64,000 nucleotides of DNA from Natronobeatus ordinarius (GTDB lineage: Archaea > Halobacteriota > Halobacteria > Halobacteriales > Natrialbaceae), in NCBI RefSeq assembly GCF_024362485.1, contig NZ_CP101456.1:2790001-2854000 (forward strand), given 5' to 3'. Below the pieces are notes generated by a model. That model did no database searches. It had not been told where the DNA came from and worked only from the letters and a program-made list of their open reading frames with translations. Of the stretch, positions 41,448 through 48,924 are shown piece by piece. The first letter of the stretch is position 1. Each line of letters begins with the position of its first letter. Made by a program: the position numbers and the translations under genes.

Positions 41448-42341
41448 ATGACCGAGAAACTCCACGACCGCGTGACCGAACTGCTCGAGGCAGCCGACCG
41501 TGGCGTCGACTCGCTGCCGCCGCTCGAGGAGACGTCCGAAGGAGACGGCTACGACGCACTGGAAGCGGCGGACGGCATTCCGGAGGCGGCCGAAGACGCC
41601 AGGGCACTGCTCTCGACGACGGATTCTCGTGAGCTGCTCGAGGCGCTCGGCCTCGCAGAGCTGCCGGACGGGAGCGAGTCGGGGACGATCCCCGAAGCGA
41701 TCGCGGGCGGCGATCCGGAGCACGTCGCCGACCTCCGGGTCCTCCTGAAACTCGCCCGTGTGGCCGAGGCCGACCACGACGGCCAGGACCTCGAGGCGGC
41801 GCTCGAGTCGCTCCGGGACGTCGTCGAGTCCCGCGACGAGGCGGCGGATCGAGGTGACGGCGACCGAACCGGGGCCGACGCGGAAACGGCCGAGGACGCC
41901 GACGAGCGGGCGGAAGACGAAGCGGCGGGAGACGAGACCGATGCCGAGACGGACGTCGAGTCGGAAGACGAATCGGCGGACGAATCCGACGACGACGGTC
42001 TCGAGTCGGAGCTCCGCTCGACGGTCGGTGACGCGCTCGAGGGGTTCGGGGACGACGTCCGGGACGTCCGAGATCGGCTCGAGGCGGCGACGGCCGACGA
42101 GGGCGAAGGTGAAGACGAGGGGGCGGTCGGGGAGGAAGAGGAGACGGCCGGCGAAGACGAGGACGCGGGAGACGAGACCGACGAATCGGCGGACGAAGAC
42201 GACGAATCGATGTTGGACGCGTTCGACTCCGGCGACACCGCCTCGGGGCCGCCGACGATGTACTCGACGATGGCGCCGCCGCCGTCGGAGCGGGCGGACA
42301 TGCGACGCCGGACCGGCTACTCGACGATGCCGGACCGGTAG
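41448..42341 (+). CDS. Acidic helical protein, gene 4 of acidic operon
   Basis: The 297-residue protein has an ordered N-terminal part (about residues 1-125: MTEKLHDRVTELLEAADRGVDS, LLEALGLAELPDGSE, VADLRVLLKLARVAEAD), a long acidic middle with little order, one amphipathic segment (LRSTVGDALEGFGDDVRDVR), and a short basic C-terminal tail (PTMYSTMAPPPSERADMRRR). The tail breaks the acidic pattern and looks like a localisation or binding peptide. ATG 41448 lies 13 nt after the gene 3 stop. Convergent with purM, 10 nt apart. Confidence 0.7.
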   Translation: MTEKLHDRVTELLEAADRGVDSLPPLEETSEGDGYDALEAADGIPEAAEDARALLSTTDSRELLEALGLAELPDGSESGTIPEAIAGGDPEHVADLRVLLKLARVAEADHDGQDLEAALESLRDVVESRDEAADRGDGDRTGADAETAEDADERAEDEAAGDETDAETDVESEDESADESDDDGLESELRSTVGDALEGFGDDVRDVRDRLEAATADEGEGEDEGAVGEEEETAGEDEDAGDETDESADEDDESMLDAFDSGDTASGPPTMYSTMAPPPSERADMRRRTGYSTMPDR

Positions 42342-42351
42342 GCGGGCACCG

Positions 42352-43350
42352 TCAGGACAGCGAGAGCCCGCGAATCTCGACCGAGTCACCCTCCTCGACG
42401 CGGCCGATCACCTGCCCGTCGACGTCGGTGGCGAACGCCTCGGCCCGGTCGGCGGGGAGGGCGACCACGAAGCCGGTGCCCATGTTGAACGTCCGGTGCA
42501 TCTCCTCGTCGGAGACGTTCCCCTCCTCCTGGATAAACTCGAAGATCGGGTGGGCTGGCAGCGGATCGTCGATCACGTAGTGGCGCTCGCCCATCCGGAG
42601 CAGGTTCGTGAAGCCGCCGCCCGTGACGTGGGCCGCGGCGTGAACGCCGTGGTCGCGCATCGGCTCGAGCAGGGCCGTGTAGATCCGCGTCGGCGCGAGC
42701 AGTTCCTCGCCGATCGTGCGCTCGGGGTTGAGCGGGAACGGATCGGTGTACTCGTGATTTTGCGTCGCGGCCTCGCGGGCCAGCGTCAGTCCGTTCGAGT
42801 GGATGCCGTTCGAGGGGACGCCGACGAGGGCGTCGCCGACTTCGGCCTCGCCGTCGATCAACTCGTCTTTCTCGGCGAGTCCCGCACAGGTCCCCGCCAG
42901 GTCGAAGCCGTTGATGACCTCGGGCATGACCGCCGTCTCTCCGCCGAGGAGCGTGAGGTCGGCCTGCTCGAGTCCCACGGCCAGCCCCTCGCCGATCTCG
43001 GCAGTGAGGTCGTCGTCGGGTTCGTCGATCGCGAGGTAGTCGACGAACGCGACCGGAGTGACGCCGGCGGCGACGAGGTCGTTGACGTTCATCGCGATGC
43101 AGTCGATGCCGATCGTCGAGAAGTCCGAAATCGCCTCGGCGACGAGGAGTTTGGTCCCGACGCCGTCGGTCGCCAATGCGAGGTAGCGATCGCCGATGTC
43201 GAGCAGCCCGGCGTACTCCGTCGTGAGGCCGCTGCCGAACGCCTCGAGCAGTGCTGCTGTGGCGTCCTCGCTGGCCTCGATGTCCACGCCCGTCTCGGCG
43301 TAGGTGAGTCCCTCCGACTCGTCGGTCGCCTCCTCCGCGTTCTCGGTCAT
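42352..43350 (-). CDS. purM: Phosphoribosylformylglycinamidine cyclo-ligase (AIR synthetase)
   Basis: PurM closes the imidazole ring in purine synthesis. The 332 residues carry YAETGVDIEASEDA, TDGVGTKLLVAEA, NDLVAAGVTPVAFVDYLA, GGETAVMPEVI and AHVTGGGFTNLLRM, all standard. The ATG at 43350 gives the usual length. No other purine gene is adjacent. Confidence 0.95.
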   Translation of the reverse strand: MTENAEEATDESEGLTYAETGVDIEASEDATAALLEAFGSGLTTEYAGLLDIGDRYLALATDGVGTKLLVAEAISDFSTIGIDCIAMNVNDLVAAGVTPVAFVDYLAIDEPDDDLTAEIGEGLAVGLEQADLTLLGGETAVMPEVINGFDLAGTCAGLAEKDELIDGEAEVGDALVGVPSNGIHSNGLTLAREAATQNHEYTDPFPLNPERTIGEELLAPTRIYTALLEPMRDHGVHAAAHVTGGGFTNLLRMGERHYVIDDPLPAHPIFEFIQEEGNVSDEEMHRTFNMGTGFVVALPADRAEAFATDVDGQVIGRVEEGDSVEIRGLSLS

Positions 43351-43446
43351 GTCTGAACGACCAGTCGGGGCGAGCAAAAGGACACCGGTCCGTACTCGAG
43401 TCGGTCCGCCACCGCACTCCCGTTCCCATCGACGCGACGTCGGTTG

Positions 43447-44297
43447 ATGGGAACGGGAACCGACGGCCCGACCGTCGGACTCGTCGTCAACCCGGACGGC
43501 GGCGCGAGCGTCAGCGACAACTACGCGAAGCGCCGGACCGGCGAGTGCGTCCTCGCGGGCCCCGAACTCGCCGCCGATCCCGTCGAGGCGCTCGTGATGC
43601 CCGACCGGGCCTCGATCGGCCAGCGGCTCGCGTCGGCGCTCGAGGACGAGCCCGAGCGTCCTGTGGGCGTGCTTGAGCAGCCGGTGACGGGAACGGCCGA
43701 CGACACGGTCGCCGGGGCCGCGGCGGCGCTGCTCGCCACGGGGGCGGTCGATCCGACCGAGACGACCGTCCGCCACGGGACGGTCCGGGCGACGATCGGG
43801 TCGGGTGCATAAACGGAGACGATGACCGGACTGGCGACGATGGGGATCCTCGACCGGCCGTTCATCGGCACCCGGGCGATCCTCGACGCGAGCGAGTTCG
43901 TCGGCGCCGCCGTCTCGCGGGCGTTCCCGGCAGAGAGCAGTCTCTCGGGCGTCGCCGGCGGCCTCCTCCCGACCCGGCCGGACGACCCCGGCGGCGTCGG
44001 CCTCCGGTTCGGCCCCCGGGCGAGTGCGACCGTCGGGTCCGGGCGATAACGGTCCCTGGCGTCGTCTCCGAACTCGGGGTCGACGAGGGGCGACGGCTCG
44101 AGGCCGGCGACTCCTTCCCGTTCGAGGTCGAGCGGGGCGTCATCACCGCCGACGGCGAGCGCGAACGGGAGGTCTCGAACGCGACGGTCACGTTCGAGGT
44201 CCGCGACGAAGGGCCGCGGATCGTGGACGTCGAGGCCGTCTTCGAGGCGGCGGCCGACGCGAACGTCGTCGCCGCGGACCGGTCTCGGCCCCGTTAG
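43447..44297 (+). pseudogene. Decayed AcoX-type ATP-NAD kinase-like gene
   Basis: Three pieces of one family remain in order. Piece 1 (43447-43812) has GLVVNPDGGASVSDNYAKRR, VLAGPELAADPVEALVMPDR and LLATGAVDPTETTVRH, with a gap where the GGDGT catalytic block should be. Piece 2 (43822-44049) has ILDRPFIGTRAILDASEF and PDDPGGVGLRFG. Piece 3, in another frame up to TAG 44295-44297, has VPGVVSELGVDEGRRLEAGD and DGEREREVSNATVTFEV. Two stops and one frame change separate them. The gene cannot make an active enzyme. It lies between purM and a TnpB element. Confidence 0.8.
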
Positions 44298-44431
44298 AAC
44301 AGTTGCGTAACGGTCACAGCGTACACCGATTCACAGCTCGGACAGACGACGTGGCCGTTCGACTCGTTCTCGGCGTCGCTGTGCGATAGTCGTTCTCCAC
44401 AGTCACACTCGAGTCGGATTTCCAGACACAT
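44294..44431 (-). CDS. Small zinc-ribbon protein (45 aa)
   Basis: MCLEIRLECDCGERLSHSDA then NESNGHVVCPSCESVYAVTV has two cysteine pairs (CDCG and CPSC) and is a one-domain zinc ribbon. Small proteins with two CPxCG-like motifs are frequent and often functional in haloarchaea. ATG 44431 gives the shortest sensible protein. The last bases overlap the end of the pseudogene on the other strand. Confidence 0.6.
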   Translation of the reverse strand: MCLEIRLECDCGERLSHSDAENESNGHVVCPSCESVYAVTVTQLF

Positions 44432-44514
44432 GTGTTTCTCTGACTTGCCACCCCCCGGCGTGGCGAGGGAACGTCGTGGGATACTCAAAGTCTATCAGCG
44501 GTCAAGGCAGAGTA

Positions 44515-44536
44515 CCACGGGTCACCTGACCCGTGG
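44515..44536. repeat. Left hairpin of the TnpB element
   Basis: CCACGGGTCA-CC-TGACCCGTGG, a perfect 10-bp stem, 53 nt before the tnpB ATG. The same stem recurs on the other side. Confidence 0.8.
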
Positions 44537-44589
44537 GTGAATGCCGACAAATCACTACACTTACAACGATTCACGACAATTTATTGACG

Positions 44590-45930
44590 ATGCAAGATGC
44601 AGGACTGACCCAGACGCTTTCTTTTGGATTAACCATCCAAACGGGTAGTCCTGACAACTTGTACGAAGGGTGTCTCGAAGCCCGACGAGTTCGCAACGAA
44701 GTCAACCGCCTCGACCGTGAGGGATGGGACTGGGACGACATCCACGACACCGTAGTGGATAACGCCAACCTCGTGAAAAACACGACTCAACTCCTCGTCC
44801 AGAAAGCACTGGGTGAGATAGAGACGTACCACGACCACAAAGACAACGAGTGGGGCCGACCGTTTCCCTACATTGACGAGACGTATCCAATGCGGATGAA
44901 TCACAACGAAGGATACGCCCTCACTGTAGATGATTCGGGAGATGTTCGCTTCAGAGTCAGTTACAAACCGTACAACCACGTCAAAGGCGTACTTCGCGGT
45001 AGTCCCAACCACCTCGAACGAGTCAAGAACGCTCTTAACTCTGACTCGTGGAGAGTGGGCGTAGCTGAACTCGTGTATAAACACGACGAATGGCGAGTAC
45101 ACGTCACAGTCACCCACAAGACACGCACCGTAGCGTCTCCAGACTACGCAGAGACAGTAGTTGGTGTGGACATTAACGAGGACTGCGTGGCACTCACCGC
45201 GCTGAATAGAGCTACTGGTGACGTACTCGATTCAGTCGTCATCGAGTACCCCGACATCAAACGAGTTCGCCACGAGTTTTTCACCAAACGGAAGCGGATG
45301 CAGAAAGTCGGACAATCCGCGTTCGAGAACGTGGTCCAAACCGAAGAACAAGACTTCGTTCACGACCAACTCCATAAAGTATCGCGCGACGTAACACGAT
45401 GGGTTTCGCAATTCAACGAACCGGTAATCGTCTTTGAAGACCTCAAAGACATGCGAGACTCAATCGATTACGGCACGCGAATGAACCGGCGCTTGCACTC
45501 CTTGCCGTTCGCCGCACTCCGAGATATGGTGACGTACAAAGCCGCTTGGGGTGGAATCCCCTCAGACGATGTTGACCCGGCGTACACGAGTCAACGCTGT
45601 CCGCGAACGGAATGCTTGCACACCGAGCGAGCGAATCGGCGTTGGAAGCGGTTCAAATGTATGGAGTGCGACTTCCAAGACCACGCTGACCGGAAAGCAG
45701 CGGTTTGTGTGGCGCAAGAATGGTTCCACGAGCAGAATGAGAATGTGCCGTCTCTCGAAACCCTTCCAAGTGTTCGGAAGGTGAGACGGACGGCATCGGG
45801 CCTGTGTGAAGAGGCCGACTCTCACGGAGCAGTTTTCGCTTCGGGTGTTTACCGACACGGAAAGTCGGCGCGAGACTCGCAGAGTCAAGCGCGAGAGGAA
45901 TTAAAGACCGTTGCCCCGACTACAGGGTAG
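44590..45930 (+). CDS. tnpB: RNA-guided endonuclease TnpB-family protein (IS1341-type)
   Basis: The 446-residue protein has the split RuvC nuclease: Asp194 in GVDINED, Glu283 in VFEDLKDM and Asp367 in HADRKAAVCVA, with the zinc finger CPRTEC (337-342) and CMEC (357-360) between the last two. All three acids and the four cysteines are present, so it could be active; the asparagine usual after the third Asp (DxNAA) is lysine here. TnpB uses a guide RNA encoded over the 3' end of its own gene. ATG 44590 is preferred to the upstream start at 44533, which lies in the hairpin region. Confidence 0.9.
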   Translation: MQDAGLTQTLSFGLTIQTGSPDNLYEGCLEARRVRNEVNRLDREGWDWDDIHDTVVDNANLVKNTTQLLVQKALGEIETYHDHKDNEWGRPFPYIDETYPMRMNHNEGYALTVDDSGDVRFRVSYKPYNHVKGVLRGSPNHLERVKNALNSDSWRVGVAELVYKHDEWRVHVTVTHKTRTVASPDYAETVVGVDINEDCVALTALNRATGDVLDSVVIEYPDIKRVRHEFFTKRKRMQKVGQSAFENVVQTEEQDFVHDQLHKVSRDVTRWVSQFNEPVIVFEDLKDMRDSIDYGTRMNRRLHSLPFAALRDMVTYKAAWGGIPSDDVDPAYTSQRCPRTECLHTERANRRWKRFKCMECDFQDHADRKAAVCVAQEWFHEQNENVPSLETLPSVRKVRRTASGLCEEADSHGAVFASGVYRHGKSARDSQSQAREELKTVAPTTG

Positions 45931-45975
45931 ACACGGACGCCACGGGTCACCCGACCCGTGGTACTTCACGTACAC
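45800..45975 (+). ncRNA. Candidate omega (guide) RNA at the tnpB 3' end
   Basis: By analogy with characterised TnpB loci and with overlapping transcripts known at haloarchaeal IS1341 genes, the scaffold RNA should cover the last part of tnpB and end near the right hairpin (45940-45961), with guide sequence following it. The hairpin is visible; transcription is inferred and the boundaries are rough. Confidence 0.4.
45940..45961. repeat. Right hairpin of the TnpB element
   Basis: CCACGGGTC-ACCC-GACCCGTGG, a perfect 9-bp stem almost identical to the left hairpin. Confidence 0.8.
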
Positions 45976-46014
45976 CCTGGGCGAACGTTCCCCTGCCCCC
46001 ACTCGGGGAGTTAT

Positions 46015-46054
46015 CACGGAGGAACTGTGCTTTGGACGGGACGGTTCCTCCGTG
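46015..46054. terminator. Inverted repeat between tnpB and the P450 gene
   Basis: CACGGAGGAAC (46015-46025) pairs perfectly with GTTCCTCCGTG (46044-46054) over an 18-nt loop. It lies between two convergent genes, so it may end transcription of one or both, or be an old mobile-element end. Confidence 0.4.
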
Positions 46055-46127
46055 TGCACACTTCGTCGTGTGCGACTGTCGGTTCTACTGACTGGATAAT
46101 CAAGATTCGGATCAACGTGCCTCTCGA

Positions 46128-47441
46128 TCACCGACCAACGCGTAGCCACACGGGGCCGTCGGGACGACACGTGAGCGCGGGCGTCGGCGTCAACTCCGTC
46201 TCGGGCGTCGCCTCGAGTCGGACCGACCGAAGGATCGTCGCGACGGCGAGTCGAAGCTCGAGCAGCGCGAACCGGCGGCCGATACACTGGCGCTCCCCGC
46301 CGCCGAACGGGAAGTAGGCGAACGCCGGTCGGTCCTCGCGTCGCTCGGGTTCGAACCGCTCGGGTCGGAACGCGAGCGGGTCGTCGTAGTAGCGGTCGCT
46401 GCGGTGGATCGACCACTGGGGGAGGACGACGCGGGTGTCCGCGGGCACCTCGTAGCCGGCGACCGTATCGGGCTCGACCGTTCGCCGGTGGAGCATGTAC
46501 GCCGGCGGGTAGAGCCGGAGCGCCTCGCTGATCGCGCGGTCGGTGTGTGGCAGGGCCGTCCCCGGCGTGAGCTCGGCCGGCTCGCGAACCTCCGCCACTA
46601 CCCGATCCAGTTCGTCGGGGTGGGTCGCGAGGAGTCCAAGCGTGTACGTCAGGGCGATCGCGGTCGTCTCGTGGCCGGCCAGCAGCATGGTCACGAGGTG
46701 ATCGCGGACCTCGCGATCGGTGATTGATCCGGCCTCCCCGGCCGACAGCAGCGCCGAACACAGGTCGGGTCGATCGCCGTCGCTCGCGTCTCCGGACCGT
46801 CGCCGGCGGAGGATCGCCCCGACGACGTCGTCGAGTTCGCCGATCGCGCGCCGGTACCGCCGGTTTGCCGGCGTCGGCACCCACAGCGGGAGCTCCATCG
46901 GCACGCTCGAGGGCTCGAACCGCCGCGCGATGGCCGTCGCGGCGCCGGCGATCACCCCCGTCTCCTCGACGTCGTCGACGCCGAACATCGTCTTCGCGAC
47001 GATCGAGAGCGTGAGCCGGGTCGCCGCCTCGTGGACGTCGATCCGTTCACCGTCCGTCCAGCCCTCGACCAGCCGCCGGCTCCGCTCGAGCATGACCTGT
47101 GCGTACGCCTCGAGTCGCCCCGGGTAGAACGCGGGCTGGACGTGCTCGCGCCCCCGTTCCCAGGTGTCGCCGTGGGACGTGAGCAGGCCGTCCCCGAGCA
47201 GTTCCCCGAGGACGTCGCGTTCGCGGGGGTCCTTTCGGTATCGGTCCGATCGATCGACCAGCGCCCGTTCGACCAGGTCGGCGTCGGCGTAACAGACGAA
47301 CGAGAGCCCGGGGATCGAGACGCGGAACACCGGACCGTGGGTCTTCGGCGCCTCCTCCATGAACCGAAACGGGTCGCGTCGAACCTCGAGCGCGCTGCCG
47401 AGCAGGGGGAGTCGATCCGTGGTTGGAACGTTCCCAGCCAT
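46128..47441 (-). CDS. Cytochrome P450
   Basis: The 437-residue heme monooxygenase has the I-helix motif AGHETT (255-260), ExxR as EALR (306-309), the PERF block and the heme-binding FPFGGGERQCIGRRF with Cys386. Everything needed for heme binding and oxygen activation is present. The substrate is unknown; haloarchaeal P450s of this type are often near carotenoid or fatty-acid genes but none is here. It is divergent from an HTH-10 regulator with 90 nt between. Confidence 0.95.
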   Translation of the reverse strand: MAGNVPTTDRLPLLGSALEVRRDPFRFMEEAPKTHGPVFRVSIPGLSFVCYADADLVERALVDRSDRYRKDPRERDVLGELLGDGLLTSHGDTWERGREHVQPAFYPGRLEAYAQVMLERSRRLVEGWTDGERIDVHEAATRLTLSIVAKTMFGVDDVEETGVIAGAATAIARRFEPSSVPMELPLWVPTPANRRYRRAIGELDDVVGAILRRRRSGDASDGDRPDLCSALLSAGEAGSITDREVRDHLVTMLLAGHETTAIALTYTLGLLATHPDELDRVVAEVREPAELTPGTALPHTDRAISEALRLYPPAYMLHRRTVEPDTVAGYEVPADTRVVLPQWSIHRSDRYYDDPLAFRPERFEPERREDRPAFAYFPFGGGERQCIGRRFALLELRLAVATILRSVRLEATPETELTPTPALTCRPDGPVWLRVGR

Positions 47442-47492
47442 GTCTCCACGTACGCCCGAGCCACGACTGGTTCTGCTGCCGGTCTGGACCGG

Positions 47493-47501
47493 CGATTTAA
47501 C
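47493..47501 (+). promoter_or_regulatory. TATA box in the P450/regulator spacer
   Basis: CGATTTAAC precedes ATG 47532 by about 31-39 nt. The spacer is shared with the P450 promoter on the other strand. Confidence 0.4.
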
Positions 47502-47531
47502 TTCTATCCCGACGAAATCGGTCGCGACGAG

Positions 47532-48173
47532 ATGGAGTACGCCAGGCTCCGAATCGAACTACCGTCCGTCGAGACGCCGGTCACGACGCTCGCCGCGACC
47601 GACGGCGTCGGGGCGATCTACCTGCTGGCGGGTGGGGTCGCAGACACCGACACGCCGACGTACACGCTCTCGATCGAGGCCCCGGCCGAGACCGTCCGGG
47701 AGGTGCTCGAGGCCGACCCCGACGTCCGCTCGTGGGAGCTCTCGAGCGTCGAGTCGGGCGTCGTCTACGCCTACGTCCGGTTTCGAGCCCCGCCGGGGAT
47801 CGCCGAGATCCGAGAGCGGTTCACCCGGGACAGCCTCGTGGTGGTGCTCCCCGCGACGTTTCGCGCCGACGGCGTCGAGCTCACCGTCGTCGGGACGGGG
47901 TCGGATCTCTCGCGGGCCGTCGAGTCGCTTCCACCGTCTCTCGAGATCACCGTCCTCGAGATCGGTACCTACCGCGACGGCGTCCACCGCGGGCGCTCAC
48001 TGACCGACCGTCAGCGGGAGGTCCTCGCCGTCGCCCACGAACTGGGCTACTACGAGCAGCCGAGCGAGACGAGCCACGAGGAGATCGCCGACGTCCTCGA
48101 CTGTGCCCCCAGCACGGTCGGCGAACACCTGCGGAAGGCCGAGAAACGGCTGGTGAGCGACGTGTTCGACTGA
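47532..48173 (+). CDS. HTH-10 (Bat-like) transcriptional regulator
   Basis: The 213-residue protein has an N-terminal mixed domain (about 1-150) and a C-terminal HTH-10 DNA-binding domain (LTDRQREVLAVAHELGYYEQ then DCAPSTVGEHLRKAEKRLV), the type first seen in bacterio-opsin activator. These regulators sense small molecules or redox state by the N-terminal part. The divergent P450 is the obvious candidate target. ATG 47532 follows the TATA box. Confidence 0.85.
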   Translation: MEYARLRIELPSVETPVTTLAATDGVGAIYLLAGGVADTDTPTYTLSIEAPAETVREVLEADPDVRSWELSSVESGVVYAYVRFRAPPGIAEIRERFTRDSLVVVLPATFRADGVELTVVGTGSDLSRAVESLPPSLEITVLEIGTYRDGVHRGRSLTDRQREVLAVAHELGYYEQPSETSHEEIADVLDCAPSTVGEHLRKAEKRLVSDVFD

Positions 48174-48199
48174 TCGCTCGGGGTCGTCGAGTGACCCGC

Positions 48200-48757
48200 T
48201 TACGAGGACCGCTCCACGGCCAGTTCGGTTTTCACCGGAACCTCGTTCGCGACGATATCGATCAGCGGGGAGGTCGCCTCGACCCGTTCTTTGAGTTCGT
48301 CGAGTTGGTCCTCGGAGGCGTCCGTCTCGAGGTGCGTGGTGCACGTCACCTCGTTGTAGCCGGGGCGGGTGTCCTCGTCGATTCCGAGGAAGCCCCGGAG
48401 ATCGACGTCGCCTTCCAGTTCGAACCGGAGGTCGTCGAGCTCGATGTCCATCGCCGCGGCGTGTGCCGCGTAACCGACGCTCAGACACGATCCGAGCGCC
48501 GCGAGCAGCAGTTCGACGGCGTTCGGTGCGGTTCGCTCGCCGAGGATCTGCTCCGGTTCGTCGCCCTCGACGCGGAACTCCTCCGTTCGAATTCGCTCCC
48601 CGGCCTGGTCGAACTCGTCGATCGAGGTTACGCACTTCAGCCCGTCGGTCCACTCGGTTTCGGCGAAAAACCGGAACTGACCGACGTCCGGGTTCTCCGT
48701 GATCGCGTCGATCGCGTCGCCCAGCTGCTGTACGTCTACGCCGTTTTTCACTGACAT
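48200..48757 (-). CDS. OsmC family protein (single conserved cysteine)
   Basis: The 185-residue OsmC/Ohr-fold protein has APNAVELLLAALGSCLSVGY with Cys91 at the first peroxidatic position, and CTTHLETDASEDQLDELKER. The second cysteine of classical Ohr/OsmC peroxidases is missing (TSPLIDIVANEVPV at that place). It may use a different resolving thiol or act as a thiol-binding protein. Next gene upstream on the same strand is an E2-OsmC fusion, 168 nt away. Confidence 0.85.
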   Translation of the reverse strand: MSVKNGVDVQQLGDAIDAITENPDVGQFRFFAETEWTDGLKCVTSIDEFDQAGERIRTEEFRVEGDEPEQILGERTAPNAVELLLAALGSCLSVGYAAHAAAMDIELDDLRFELEGDVDLRGFLGIDEDTRPGYNEVTCTTHLETDASEDQLDELKERVEATSPLIDIVANEVPVKTELAVERSS

Positions 48758-48924
48758 GATAGGTTCCTCCGGCGAACGTCGGACGAACGCACACTCGGCG
48801 TCCGCTCTGGGGTTCGCCAGCCCGTCAGTCGGTACGTCCGCCAAAGCCATGGATGCAACCAGTGACGGGTGCTCGGTGACTGAACGAGTTGCAGGTGGTG
48901 AACGCTCCTCGATCGGCTCGCATC

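Larger units (their letters stand above)
44515..45961 (+). mobile_element. IS1341-type element (TnpB only, IS200/IS605 superfamily)
   Basis: The unit consists of one tnpB gene between near-identical hairpins (44515-44536 and 45940-45961). No Y1 transposase tnpA gene is next to it, so it would depend on one elsewhere. Base composition is more AT-rich than the surroundings and rich codons differ (many AAC, GAA, ACA), a sign of separate ancestry. The exact element ends are not determined; only the hairpins are certain. Confidence 0.7.

Noticed and set aside
45800-45975. A Rho-independent-type terminator at the tnpB end
   Set aside because: The hairpin is matched on the left side of the element, so it is more likely an element end or guide RNA structure.
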